A DNA stretch of 64,000 nt from JAAZNO01 sp012798275 (GTDB taxonomy: Bacteria; Chloroflexota; Anaerolineae; B4-G1; SLSP01). Positions within the stretch are counted from its first letter, which is position 1, and each line of letters starts with the position of its first letter. Both the position numbers and the translations under genes were made by a program. The stretch covers positions 23,015 through 87,014 of the forward strand of contig DAOPQD010000002.1 of assembly GCA_035347995.1 (NCBI GenBank), read 5' to 3'. Below, piece by piece: positions 33,412 through 41,895 of the stretch. The notes under the pieces were generated by a model. It ran no database searches. It had not been told where the DNA came from and saw only the letters and a list, made by a program, of their open reading frames with translations.

Positions 33412-34773
33412 TTATTGCAGGGCTCTGGCGACGGTTTCTACGGCGGCGACGTCATCGCCCCACAGGAGCCAGACGCGAGCGCTCGAACGGTAGAGGTACA
33501 CCGCGCCGCCGTCGTTGGCCCACCAGCGGCCCCAATTCACGCCTGACGGACGCAGGGTGAGCGTCACCGCGCCGGCAAGCCGTGTGGGCGCCAGGCGCAC
33601 CAGGCTCTCAAAGACGGCGGTGGCTTCGGCGGTGGAATCCCACGCTGTCTGCCACAGGACCACTCGCTTGCCTTCAGGCCCCCCCCAGGTTTGAAGCAAG
33701 TCGTGGCTCCAACCGGCCACCGTCGGCGTGAGGGTCTCCCCACCCCATTCGGCGAAGGTAAATGCCATCAGCGCCGCGCCCACCGTTTCACCAGGCCCCA
33801 CGCTCCAGTCACGCCCCAAATCCACCGTCAAAGGATCGAAGACCTGCGAGGCGTTCCAGGTGGCGTAACTTTCCGGCTCCAGGAGCTGCCGGGTAGCACG
33901 CGCGGGCCGATGGACCGCCGCGTCCATGGCGGCGACGCCGCCGCTGTGGTACTGTGTGATCGCAAAAGCGCTGCCGAGTTCCAGCGGGAGACGCGCCAGG
34001 CGTTCGAGGAGGGGAGCGGGCGTGCGCCACTGCGGCAGGATGATCTCAGCGACTGTTTCAGTGAGCGCGTCCGCCTCCGGCGAGCCCGGCGTCACACCGG
34101 CGTAGAGCCACAGTGCGAGCAGCGCGTCCCCCTGCGCGAGGCTTTCCAACGCCAGCCGCCGGTCCAGCGAGGACGATTCCGCCTCCAGGCGGGGGAAATT
34201 GCCGTACTGATCGGCAAGCGCGCGGGCATAGCTGTAAGCGACCAGTGTGCGCATGGTGGCTATCTCGCCGGACCAATCGCGTCGCACGTACAGCTGTTCC
34301 TCATCGGGGAAATAAAGCGCCGGCGCGAGCTGCGCCTGGGCGACGGGATCGAGCGCCGGCTCCAGATCCGCCGGCCACAGCTCCAGGCTCTCCAGAAGCG
34401 CGCGCTCCGAGAGAGGGAAAGGCGGTTGCGTCTGGTAACGGCGATAAAGCACCACGCTGAGATCATAAGCGTCTACGGGCGTGAGGGGCGTCTCCCAGCG
34501 CGAGAGCAGACCGCGGGCGGCAGCGACCTCACGGGCCAACGTCCCCGCCGTCAGAAGGGTGAAACCGGGGGTCGGGGTAGGCGCAGGGGTTGCGGTTGGG
34601 GAAAAAGTGGCCGTCGGGCCGGGCGTGGGAGTCGGCAGGAGGGACACCGTAGCCAGGCCTTGCTGCGTTGCCCGAATCGTCTGCCACATGAACACCCACA
34701 CGCCCACCACAGCCAGGGCCAGGATGCTCAGAATGGCCCGCTGTCCCAGCGTTAACCCGCGTTGATCGGTCAT
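33412..34773 (-). CDS. Exported protein of unknown function with Thr/Pro-rich linker
   Basis: A protein of about 453 residues. It has an N-terminal transmembrane anchor (AILSILALAVVGVWVFMWQ), a Pro/Thr linker (PTPTPGPTATFSPTATPAPTPTPG) and a largely helical domain of about 380 residues. The domain contains an acidic region (WPADLEPALDPVAQAQLAPALYFPDEEQLYVRRDWSGEIATMRTLVAYSYARALADQYGNF), then DRRLALESLAQGDALLALWLY and a FAEWGGETLTPTVAGWSHD segment. The layout recalls putative metallopeptidase-like surface proteins, but no HExxH motif is visible, so no enzyme activity is claimed. ATG 34773 follows GGGGGAAAATG. It is a single gene with nothing else in the transcript. Confidence 0.7.
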   Translation of the reverse strand: MTDQRGLTLGQRAILSILALAVVGVWVFMWQTIRATQQGLATVSLLPTPTPGPTATFSPTATPAPTPTPGFTLLTAGTLAREVAAARGLLSRWETPLTPVDAYDLSVVLYRRYQTQPPFPLSERALLESLELWPADLEPALDPVAQAQLAPALYFPDEEQLYVRRDWSGEIATMRTLVAYSYARALADQYGNFPRLEAESSSLDRRLALESLAQGDALLALWLYAGVTPGSPEADALTETVAEIILPQWRTPAPLLERLARLPLELGSAFAITQYHSGGVAAMDAAVHRPARATRQLLEPESYATWNASQVFDPLTVDLGRDWSVGPGETVGAALMAFTFAEWGGETLTPTVAGWSHDLLQTWGGPEGKRVVLWQTAWDSTAEATAVFESLVRLAPTRLAGAVTLTLRPSGVNWGRWWANDGGAVYLYRSSARVWLLWGDDVAAVETVARALQ

Positions 34774-35012
34774 CATTTTCCCCCAAAACCAGCGCCGCGC
34801 AGCGCCGATGGCGCGTCCGGCACAGCGCCGTTTCATTGTAAACAGCGATAGGGGGTTGTCAAGTCCAGACGCTGCAAGCCCATGCCGCAATGGCAACTTG
34901 GGTTATAATAAGCAAGAGGAAACATCAGGACGCAGAAATGGGACAATACGCCGACACGTCGGCAGGCGCACGATGAACTGCCGGACGTGAGGCGAGTCCT
35001 GAGGGAGGAGCT

Positions 35013-35771
35013 GTGCAATTAGACCTGTTAGTTGCCGGCGCCAGGGCGCTGCCGGTGACGCTCAAGCCCGAATGTCTGGAGGCCTTCCGCATCTACGGCG
35101 AGGAACTGATCGCCTGGAACCAGGAGTTCAATCTTACCGCCATTACCGACGAAAATGGCGTGCAGATTCGGCACTTTCTGGACTCGCTCTCGTGCATTCT
35201 AGGGATGGAAGAGGCCAACGAGCGGCTCACCGGCAAACACGTCATTGATGTGGGGACCGGGGCGGGCTTTCCGGGCCTTCCGCTCAAGATCATCCGTCCC
35301 GGCATGAGGCTGACGTTGCTGGAGGCGACCGAGAAAAAGGTGCACTACCTCCGTCACGTCGTGGAACGGCTGGGGCTGGAAGGGGTCACGGTGGTACACG
35401 GGCGCGCGGAAGAGCTGGGACAGCTGCCGCAGCACCGCGAGCGGTACGACTGGGCGGTAGCGCGCGCGGTGGCGGAGATGCCCATTCTCGCCGAGTATCT
35501 GCTGCCGCTGGTGAAAGTCGGCGGTCGCGTGCTGGCGCAAAAGGGCGAAAGCGCCCCCGCCGAAGTCCAACGCGCGGAATGGGCCATCACCCAGCTAGGA
35601 GGACGGATGCGCCGGCTGACGCAGGTGGAGTTGTTGGGGCTGGCTGAGACGCGCTATCTGGTGCTGGTGGATAAAGTGGCTGTCACGCCGCCGCAATACC
35701 CGCGCCGTCCGGGGGTTCCCTCCAAGCACCCTCTCATGCCGAAGGTCCAAAGGCCGAAGGATGAGGAGTGA
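35013..35771 (+). CDS. rsmG: 16S rRNA (guanine527-N7)-methyltransferase
   Basis: A 252-residue GidB/RsmG protein. It reads FRIYGEELIAWNQEFNLTAITD at the N-terminus, HFLDSLSCIL, then the SAM motif VIDVGTGAGFPGLPLKIIRP and LLEATEKKVHYLRHVVERLGL, followed by RYDWAVARAVAEMPILAEYLLPLVKVGG. This is the full family order. The start is GTG 35013 with GGGAGGAG right in front of it. A possible promoter -10 (TATAAT, 34904-34909) lies 100 bases upstream. RsmG methylates G527 of 16S rRNA. The stop overlaps an alternative start (GTG 35768) of the next gene. Confidence 0.95.
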   Translation: MQLDLLVAGARALPVTLKPECLEAFRIYGEELIAWNQEFNLTAITDENGVQIRHFLDSLSCILGMEEANERLTGKHVIDVGTGAGFPGLPLKIIRPGMRLTLLEATEKKVHYLRHVVERLGLEGVTVVHGRAEELGQLPQHRERYDWAVARAVAEMPILAEYLLPLVKVGGRVLAQKGESAPAEVQRAEWAITQLGGRMRRLTQVELLGLAETRYLVLVDKVAVTPPQYPRRPGVPSKHPLMPKVQRPKDEE

Positions 35772-35851
35772 CGCGCCACGGCTCTCGCGCTCAAAGGACC
35801 TCAAAGGACATGGAAGGGAAAAAAGCAGGGGAAAAAGAAGGGGGAAAAGTC

Positions 35852-36775
35852 ATGCGACTGAGTTCACATTTCGATGTCGGAGCCGAGTGCGTTCTGTACG
35901 AGGGGGATTGCCTGACCCTGCTCAAAGAAATGCCGGATGATTTCGTGCAGCTCGTCGTCACCTCGCCGCCCTACAACCTGGGGAAGCCCTACGAGAGCCG
36001 CCTGGAGATCGAAGATTACCTCGCCCAACAGCAGCAGGTGATTGAGGAATCCGTGAGAGTGCTGAAGCCCCAGGGAAGTATTTGCTGGCAGGTAGGCAAC
36101 TATGTGGATGAGGGCGAAATCATCCCGCTGGACATCGTCCTCTACCCGCTGTTTGCCGCGCTGGGTTTGCAGCTGCGCAACCGCATCGTGTGGCATTTTG
36201 GGCATGGGCTGCATGCCTCGAAGCGCTTTTCGGGGCGGTATGAGGTGATTTTGTGGTTCACGAAGACGGAGGACTATGTCTTCAACCTGGACGCCGTGCG
36301 GGTTCCCCAAAAATACCCTCAGAAGAAATACTTCAAAGGCCCGAAGAAGGGTGAACTATCCGGCAATCCCTTGGGCAAAAATCCCGGCGATGTCTGGGAA
36401 ATTCCGAACGTCAAGGCCAATCACGTCGAAAAGACCCTCCATCCCTGCCAGTTCCCGGTGGAGTTGATTGAACGGCTGGTCCTGGCGTTGACAAACGCGG
36501 GTGATTGGGTTTTCGATCCCTTCATGGGGGTTGGGACGACTGCTATCGCTGCGCTGATGCATCAACGACAGGCGATAGGGGCAGAGATCATGCCGGAGTA
36601 CGTGGAAATTGCCAAAGAGCGCTTGCGTCAGGCAGAGAACGGGCAACTCCGCATTCGCCCGATGGAACGTCCGGTCTATGACCCTCACGGCGCAGGGCCG
36701 CAAATCCCTCCCCAGGTGATAGCGCTCAACAGCGCGCAGCTTCCATTGCTAGAAGAAAGACAGACGATGTATTGA
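35852..36775 (+). CDS. Site-specific DNA methyltransferase (N4-cytosine/N6-adenine, beta class)
   Basis: A protein of about 307 residues with motif IV TSPPYN near residue 40, followed much later by the FxGxG-type motif I in DPFMGVGTTAIAAL near 230; this order marks the beta class. TSPPYN is usual for N4-cytosine enzymes but is also found in N6-adenine ones. Target recognition would lie between about 60 and 200. I prefer ATG 35852 with AAGGGGG upstream; GTG 35768 would add 28 Lys-rich residues and overlap rsmG. No restriction endonuclease lies next to it (rsmG and recF flank it), so it seems an orphan methylase with a regulatory or protective role. Confidence 0.88.
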   Translation: MRLSSHFDVGAECVLYEGDCLTLLKEMPDDFVQLVVTSPPYNLGKPYESRLEIEDYLAQQQQVIEESVRVLKPQGSICWQVGNYVDEGEIIPLDIVLYPLFAALGLQLRNRIVWHFGHGLHASKRFSGRYEVILWFTKTEDYVFNLDAVRVPQKYPQKKYFKGPKKGELSGNPLGKNPGDVWEIPNVKANHVEKTLHPCQFPVELIERLVLALTNAGDWVFDPFMGVGTTAIAALMHQRQAIGAEIMPEYVEIAKERLRQAENGQLRIRPMERPVYDPHGAGPQIPPQVIALNSAQLPLLEERQTMY

Positions 36776-36805
36776 TGCCGACGAGGCCGCGCTTGCGGCG
36801 GAGGC

Positions 36806-38020
36806 TCAAACGCCCTGAACCGGCGTGACAATCCCGCCACTCACTTCGAGCAGCAACGCATTTTGGCGAAAGCTCGCCGGGAAAAGCTCCACATCGGTGG
36901 TGGCGAGAATGGTCTGCTCTACCTGCCCCAGCAATCCCAACAGAGTGCCGCGCCGCGCGCGATCCAGCTCGGCCAGGACTTCATCGAGCAATAAGATGGG
37001 CGCATCGCCGGTGATTTGTTGCAGCCAGTGCAGCTCCGCCATCTGCCAGGCGAGCACGGCGCTCCGCTGCTGCCCGCGTGAACCGAAATCCCCCAAATCC
37101 ACGCCCTCCGAGAGGAAGCGAATGTCGTCCCGATGCGGTCCCATCAGAGTCACGCCGCGCGCCAATGCCTTCCCCCGCTCCTGGAGCAACATCTCCCGGT
37201 ACTGGGACTCCAGGGCGACCAAATCGGGGTGATGCTGCGGCACCTGTTCCGCGGCGAGCGCCAACCGATATTGCACCGCCTGCGGCTGCGCGGCGGCAAA
37301 CCCCGCGCGGTATTCCAGCTGCAACCAGGCTTTGCCGCCGGTCAATTCCTGATGGAAACGGTCGGCGTGCAGGGAAAGCGCCAGCAGGGCGCGCTGACGA
37401 TAGACCGCCAGCAGCACTCCCGTCTGGGCGAGGACACCCTCCAGCGGCTCGAGCTGTGCGCGATCCCCGCCGTGGTCGCGCAAATGCCGCAAGAGCGCGT
37501 TGCGGCGGCTGAGCGCGGATTGGTAGCGCGCGAGCGCGATCACGTACTCCGGATACAGCTGCGAGAGGAGATCGTCGAGGCGCCGACGGCGTCCTGCCGG
37601 CGGACCGCCGGGCAACCCCACGTCCTCCGGCAAAAACAGCACCGTGTTCAAATGCCCGGCCAGATCGGCGCGCCGCACGGGATGGTTGTTGATGCGAATC
37701 CGCTTCCCCAGGCGCGCCTTGCCGTTGTTCATCTGAGCGCGCTGCAGCGTGATCTCGAGGGTCTCCGTCTGCCGCGCCTTGACCACTTCCGCCTGAACCT
37801 GCGCGAAAGGCATCCCGGCCTGGACGGCGGTCCAGTTGAGCAAATGCTGATCCGTCGCCGTGAGCGGCGAATGTCCCAGCGCGAGATACGCCAGGGCCTC
37901 CAACAGACTGGTCTTGCCCTGCGCATTGGCGCCCACAAGCAAAATCGGCGCCGCCGGCAGGTCCAGTTCCAGGCGGGTATAAGTGCGAAAATGGCGCAGG
38001 CTCAGACTTCGGACGTACAT
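36806..38020 (-). CDS. recF: DNA replication and repair protein RecF
   Basis: A 404-residue protein starting MYVRSLSLRHFRTYTRLELDL with Walker A GANAQGKT at residues 30-37. FLPEDVGLPGGPPAGRRRRLDDLLSQLYPEY, LMGPHRDDI and FGSRGQQRSAVLAWQMAEL (ABC signature-like) follow, and ILLLDEVLAELD is Walker B. RecF helps load RecA at single-strand gaps. The start ATG 38020 begins the domain exactly; the upstream extension overlaps the divergent gene's start region and lacks support. It is not next to dnaA/dnaN, its common companions. Confidence 0.95.
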   Translation of the reverse strand: MYVRSLSLRHFRTYTRLELDLPAAPILLVGANAQGKTSLLEALAYLALGHSPLTATDQHLLNWTAVQAGMPFAQVQAEVVKARQTETLEITLQRAQMNNGKARLGKRIRINNHPVRRADLAGHLNTVLFLPEDVGLPGGPPAGRRRRLDDLLSQLYPEYVIALARYQSALSRRNALLRHLRDHGGDRAQLEPLEGVLAQTGVLLAVYRQRALLALSLHADRFHQELTGGKAWLQLEYRAGFAAAQPQAVQYRLALAAEQVPQHHPDLVALESQYREMLLQERGKALARGVTLMGPHRDDIRFLSEGVDLGDFGSRGQQRSAVLAWQMAELHWLQQITGDAPILLLDEVLAELDRARRGTLLGLLGQVEQTILATTDVELFPASFRQNALLLEVSGGIVTPVQGV

Positions 38021-38109
38021 GGCTTGGACATTGTAACACGGATGCGATGAAGCGCGAATAAAACGCCGAATGATGTTGCCTTTGGCGCGTCCTTGGGTAG
38101 AATGAGACC

Positions 38110-38955
38110 ATGCCAACGCCATTTCAACATCTCAATTACGCCAACATGATCCTGGAGGCGCCGGAGCTGCCCTCAACCTTGCGGGAACAGTTCCAGCGCC
38201 ACAGCGGCGCGTTCTTCCTGGGGAACACCGCCGCGGATGTCCAGACGGTGACCGGGCAACCGCGCCCCACGACCCATTTCTACCGCATCCCCCCCTCGGG
38301 AAATCCCCGCGGGGAAGTCGCCCTGCTGCGCGCCTATCCCATGCTCGCGGACCCCTCGCAGCTGTCACCTGAGCACGCCGCCTTCATCAGCGGCTATCTG
38401 GCGCATCTCGTTTGGGATCAACGCTGGGCGTGGGACATCTACTGCCGCTACTATTACCGTCTGCCCGGCAATGGCGACCGGCTCGCCTGCCTCGTGGAGC
38501 ATAATGCGCTGCGCGTGTGGCTGGATCGCCAGGCCGAGGCGCAGCTGGAAACGCGGCCCTGGCTTCTGCCCGCTCTTCAACAGACGCAGCCGGGGGATTG
38601 GCTCCCCTTTGCCGGCCCCGACGCGCTGCGGACGTGGCAGAGCTGGATCGTGGAGCAGCTGGCGCATCCAGGGACCGCACAGACCGTCGCGGTGTTTGCC
38701 GCGCGAGACGGCGTCCCCGTGGAGCAGCTGGAGCGGGCCACCCAACGCCTGAGCGTCCAGGCGGAATCGGCTGCCATCCCCCCGCCGTTGCAGGCGGTCG
38801 CGCCGTATGAGGCGCGCGCCTTGCAGGAGAGCCTTGCCGTGCTGCGTCGCTTCTGGCGCTGCGAGCCGGAATTCTGGGAAAGCGAGCTCCCATGGCTGAA
38901 CGACCTCACGCTCGCCGGTCCGCCGCTCGCGGCAGCTCCCTTCCGCCATGGCTGA
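38110..38955 (+). CDS. Zinc-dependent phospholipase C-like protein
   Basis: A 281-residue protein beginning MPTPFQHLNYANMILEAPELP and containing AFFLGNTAADVQTVTGQPRPTTHFY and FISGYLAHLVWDQRWAWDIY. His and Asp residues are placed as in the zinc-dependent phospholipase C/S1-P1 nuclease fold, and relatives of this type are common in Chloroflexota. It lacks a signal peptide, so a secreted toxin role is unlikely. The exact substrate, phospholipid or other phosphate ester, is unknown. The gene is divergent from recF with about 90 bases between the starts, and it overlaps the next gene by eight bases. Confidence 0.75.
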   Translation: MPTPFQHLNYANMILEAPELPSTLREQFQRHSGAFFLGNTAADVQTVTGQPRPTTHFYRIPPSGNPRGEVALLRAYPMLADPSQLSPEHAAFISGYLAHLVWDQRWAWDIYCRYYYRLPGNGDRLACLVEHNALRVWLDRQAEAQLETRPWLLPALQQTQPGDWLPFAGPDALRTWQSWIVEQLAHPGTAQTVAVFAARDGVPVEQLERATQRLSVQAESAAIPPPLQAVAPYEARALQESLAVLRRFWRCEPEFWESELPWLNDLTLAGPPLAAAPFRHG

Positions 38956-39379
38956 TCCCACAAGTTCCAGACGCTCTCTGCCGCTGAAGGCGCTACAGCC
39001 CAGCCAGCTCTACATCAGCGTCGCCAAACTCGCCGCCGTCGCAGCGCGATGGCAGCCCCCCTCGCTGGAAACGCTAGAGCCGATCCCCATCAAAGCGCTC
39101 GACGGCCGGCTGGTGCTCACCGACGGGCACACGCGCGCTTACGCCGCCTTGCGGCATGGCTTCACGGAAATCCCCATCGTCTGGGATGAGGATACGCTGG
39201 ATTGGGACGCTTATCGCATCTGCGTCGCCTGGTGTCTGGAGGCAGGCATCACGACGGTCATGGATCTGGCGGAACGTCTCCTCACGGCTGAGGATGATAA
39301 GGTACTGTGGCACGAGCGCTGCCGGGTGATGCAGGCGACGCTCGCCGTGCAACGCGAGGCCAACGGCTCGGGGGCATGA
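38948..39379 (+). CDS. ParB/sulfiredoxin-fold domain protein
   Basis: A 143-residue protein. LQPSQLYISVAKLAAVAARW, PIPIKALDGRLVLTDGHTRAYAALRHGFTEIPIVWDED corresponds to the ParB-like nuclease fold, where DGHTRAYAA matches the GxHR-type phosphate-binding turn of the ParB/Srx superfamily. No DNA-binding helix-turn-helix domain follows, so it is not a chromosome-partition ParB. Small proteins of this kind with unknown role occur in many bacteria. It overlaps the phospholipase-like gene by eight bases and is probably cotranscribed with it. Confidence 0.7.
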   Translation: MADPTSSRRSLPLKALQPSQLYISVAKLAAVAARWQPPSLETLEPIPIKALDGRLVLTDGHTRAYAALRHGFTEIPIVWDEDTLDWDAYRICVAWCLEAGITTVMDLAERLLTAEDDKVLWHERCRVMQATLAVQREANGSGA

Positions 39380-39426
39380 ACCAGGGGCGGCAATCATCCT
39401 TCAACCGTCACCGCCGCGCGCGGGGC

Positions 39427-39921
39427 TCAGAGCGAAAAGGGGTCTTCCGTATCAGGGACATCGGCGAGCTCTGAGGGTGCGGAACGCGGCATCGTGCGCC
39501 ACCATCCCATCAAGCCCGCGAACACCAACACCAGCCCCCACAGCAACTGCGGCAGATCGTACACCGCGATCATCCCCAGCACCGAAGTCAACGACGCCAG
39601 AAAGGTGAGGTCCGACTGCCGCTGCTGCAGCATGGCGAGGTAATCCAACATCACGAAAGCGGTAAAGGCCAACACCAGGCCCCCGGCCGCCATCAACAAT
39701 CCGCTCATCACCCGCAAAAGCGGTCGTTGCCGGCGCTGAATGACACTGCTCTGCAATTCGGCGACCTCATTGACAAAGGACTCGGCGTCTCGCCAATCCC
39801 ATCCCTGTCGCCTGGCAACCTCAAAGGTGACCGTTTGCGGCTTGACGCCGCCCGCCAGCTGCTCCACCACATAGGCCTCGAGAGCGGCGTGAGTTTCGAA
39901 GGCGGCTACGGGATCGTCCAT
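39427..39921 (-). CDS. Small integral membrane protein of unknown function
   Basis: A 164-residue protein. The first 60 residues form a soluble helical region (ALEAYVVEQLAGGVKPQTVTFEVARRQGWDWRDAESFVNEV), which looks like a small helix-bundle domain. Three hydrophobic segments follow at about 68-92, 105-120 and 122-140. The tail is acidic. I do not recognise a family with confidence. GAGAGGG lies upstream of ATG 39921. A minus-strand extended -10 element (TGCTATAAT, 40064-40072) about 140 bases upstream may be its promoter. Confidence 0.65.
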   Translation of the reverse strand: MDDPVAAFETHAALEAYVVEQLAGGVKPQTVTFEVARRQGWDWRDAESFVNEVAELQSSVIQRRQRPLLRVMSGLLMAAGGLVLAFTAFVMLDYLAMLQQRQSDLTFLASLTSVLGMIAVYDLPQLLWGLVLVFAGLMGWWRTMPRSAPSELADVPDTEDPFSL

Positions 39922-39936
39922 TGCAGATAGACCCTC

Positions 39937-40036
39937 TCATGCGGCTGGGAATGCGTAGAACTCAGCGATCAGCGCGGTCTCGTGTTTGCGCAGATGCACC
40001 CAAGGCAAACCTTCGTATACGTCGCCGATCAGCGCC
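39937..40036 (-). pseudogene. Possible C-terminal gene remnant
   Basis: One minus-strand frame reads ALIGDVYEGLPWVHLRKHET and continues ALIAEFYAFPAA to a stop at 39937. The sequence is protein-like, but a stop codon two codons upstream leaves it without a start. It could be the tail of a decayed gene or a short peptide upstream of the membrane-protein gene. Confidence 0.3.
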
Positions 40037-40063
40037 AGTCACGTTCTATAAACCAGTTCATTC

Positions 40064-40072
40064 ATTATAGCA
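40064..40072 (-). promoter_or_regulatory. Extended -10 promoter candidate on the minus strand
   Basis: On the minus strand TGCTATAAT forms an extended -10 element (TGnTATAAT). No good -35 is visible, which is acceptable for extended -10 promoters. It would drive the remnant and the membrane protein gene downstream. Confidence 0.4.
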
Positions 40073-40220
40073 CAAAAGATGGAAGCGGAGAGCAAACTGA
40101 CGGAAGGACTTCGCCTTGAGACTTTAGGGTCCTCTTGAGAGATAGATACTGACGGGCAGGCGTTGACTGTCCCCCACTGTGGCGCCCCAAAGACCTCTCG
40201 AAAATGGCCGCGGACAGGGC

Positions 40221-40249
40221 TTGACAGTCTCAGCATTCTGTGCTATAAA
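40221..40249 (+). promoter_or_regulatory. Sigma-70-type promoter of the T-box/trpS unit
   Basis: TTGACA (40221-40226) and TATAAA (40244-40249) are spaced by 17 bases, a near-perfect consensus. Transcription would begin around 40256, just before the first helix of the T-box leader. The 300 bases between the membrane-protein start and this promoter hold nothing else that I can assign beyond the remnant noted. Confidence 0.8.
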
Positions 40250-40261
40250 TATAGCCATTAC

Positions 40262-40573
40262 AGGCTGCGATCGGGAAAAGTAAGCGTCGCAACGCGGTTT
40301 CAGAGAGCCGGGGCAAGGTGAGAGCCCGGTACCGGCGCCGACGTTGAATGGACCCGGGAGCCGCTCGCCGAACGGGGGGGATTCCCCTCAGTAGTCCGAG
40401 CCGGAGACGCTACCGTTATCAGAGCGCAGGGTATCGCCGCAGAGGCTGTACCCGAAAAGAGTGGGGCTGGCTGGGAACGCGCATCACAAGCGCGTTTTTT
40501 GTTAGATCCGGTCCAACAAGGGTGGCACCACGGGCAAAACGCTCGTCCCTGACCAGGGATGGGCGTTTTTTGT
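40262..40573 (+). ncRNA. T-box leader (tRNA-Trp sensing riboswitch)
   Basis: The leader has the Stem I features of T-boxes: an AGTA bulge near 40279, CAGAGAGCCGGGGC and GGTGAGAGCCCGG, and the specifier loop TTGAATGGACC, in which TGG at 40349-40351 is the tryptophan codon. The conserved T-box AAGGGTGGCACCACGG is at 40518-40533. An alternative terminator follows. Uncharged tRNA-Trp would stabilise the antiterminator and allow expression of trpS. A further hairpin with six T residues (40476-40500, AACGCGC / GCGCGTT) precedes the T-box sequence and probably is Stem III. Confidence 0.93.
40536..40571 (+). terminator. T-box attenuator terminator
   Basis: AAACGCTCGTCCCT and AGGGATGGGCGTTT pair around GACC and run into a TTTTTT stretch. 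Formation competes with the T-box antiterminator. Confidence 0.88.
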
Positions 40574-40594
40574 TTGCGGGAAGCTGGGAGCTGG

Positions 40595-40650
40595 TGGCTG
40601 GATACTGGATACTGGATGCTATCACCCATTACCCATCACCCATTACCTTT
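40595..40650. repeat. Short repeats between T-box and trpS
   Basis: GGATACTGGATACTGGATG is followed by ATCACCCATTACCCATCACCCATTACC, reverse-complement copies of the TGATGGG/TAATGGG heptamers. Confidence 0.7.
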
Positions 40651-40706
40651 ACTCTCTGACCCGCCTTTTCGCCTTATCGCTTTTTCGCTCATACAAGGAG
40701 GAGCTC

Positions 40707-41771
40707 ATGAACCATCAACGTAAACGCATTTTGACCGGAGATCGCCCTACGGGGAAATTGCATTTGGGCCATTACGTCGGCAGCTTGAAGAACCGCGTGG
40801 CGCTGCAAGATGACTACGAATGCTACTTCATCATCGCCGACCTGCACACGCTCACCACACGCCCGGAGAAAGAGCACGTGGAAGAACTGGCGCACAACAT
40901 CTACGACGTCGTGCTCGATTATCTCGCCGTAGGCATTGACCCGGAACGCAGCACCATCTTCCTGCAGTCCGCCGTCCGCGAGACCTTCGAGCTGCAATTG
41001 CTCTTCGGCAACCTGGTGACGCTGCCCCGCCTGACTCGCCTGCCAAGCATCAAGGAGATGGCGCGCGCTGCCAACATGGACGACGAAACCGTGCCCTTTG
41101 GCCTCATCGGCTATCCCGTGCTGCAGGCCGCCGACATCCTGCTGCCGCGCGCGCACCTGGTCCCCGTGGGAAAGGATAACGAGGCACACGTCGAAATCAC
41201 CCGCGAGATCGCCCGCCGCTTCAACCGCCTGTATGAGGCTGAAGTCTTTCCCATCCCCGAGGTGATGATCGGCGACGTCCCCACCCTCATCGGCACCGAC
41301 GGCCAGGCAAAGATGAGCAAATCCCTCGGCAACGCCATCATGCTTTCCGACGACGCCAAGACCGTGGAGGAAAAGGTGCGCAGCATGTATACCGACCCCA
41401 ATCGCGTGCGCGCCGACATCCCCGGCAGGGTGGAGGGCAACCCCGTCTTCATCTATCACGACGCCTTCAATCCCAATGTGGACGAGGTCAACGACCTCAA
41501 GGAGCGTTACCGGCAGGGCAAGGTCGGCGATGTGGAGGTGAAGCGCAAGCTCGCCCGCGCGCTCAACGCCTTCCTCGATCCCATCCGCGAACGGCGAGCC
41601 GCCTATGAAGCCCGGCCCGGTTTCGTCGAGGAAGTCCTCGTCGCCGGCACCCGCAAAATGCAGGTCGAGGCCCGCCTCACCATGGACCTGGTCTACGAAG
41701 CCATGGGCATGACGGGAGCCCGTCTCCGCCGCACCCTGGATGACAACACGCCTTTCCGGCTCAAGGGATAG
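40707..41771 (+). CDS. trpS: Tryptophanyl-tRNA synthetase
   Basis: A 354-residue class I synthetase. The HIGH-type motif appears in TGDRPTGKLHLGHYVGSL near residues 7-20 and KMSKS in GQAKMSKSLGNAI near residue 205. YPVLQAADILLPRAHLVPVGKDNEAH is the usual TrpRS core. AAGGAGGAGCTC stands right before ATG 40707. Length is normal for bacterial TrpRS. Control by the tryptophan T-box upstream couples expression to tRNA-Trp charging. A TrpB-type gene lies 124 bases downstream. Confidence 0.97.
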   Translation: MNHQRKRILTGDRPTGKLHLGHYVGSLKNRVALQDDYECYFIIADLHTLTTRPEKEHVEELAHNIYDVVLDYLAVGIDPERSTIFLQSAVRETFELQLLFGNLVTLPRLTRLPSIKEMARAANMDDETVPFGLIGYPVLQAADILLPRAHLVPVGKDNEAHVEITREIARRFNRLYEAEVFPIPEVMIGDVPTLIGTDGQAKMSKSLGNAIMLSDDAKTVEEKVRSMYTDPNRVRADIPGRVEGNPVFIYHDAFNPNVDEVNDLKERYRQGKVGDVEVKRKLARALNAFLDPIRERRAAYEARPGFVEEVLVAGTRKMQVEARLTMDLVYEAMGMTGARLRRTLDDNTPFRLKG

Positions 41772-41799
41772 AGCGAGGAGAAGGTGGGGAGATAAGGCA

Positions 41800-41840
41800 A
41801 CCCGTGACGCATCACCCGTTACCCGTTACCCATACCCTAC
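41800..41840. repeat. Heptamer repeats between trpS and trpB
   Basis: GACGCATCACCCGTTACCCGTTACCCATACC consists of reverse-complement units of the (T/G)GATGGG family with small changes. No terminator was seen in this spacer. Confidence 0.65.
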
Positions 41841-41895
41841 GTCTCCCGGCTCACCTTTCACTGCTTTCAAATCAAATAACAGAAGGAGAAGCATC

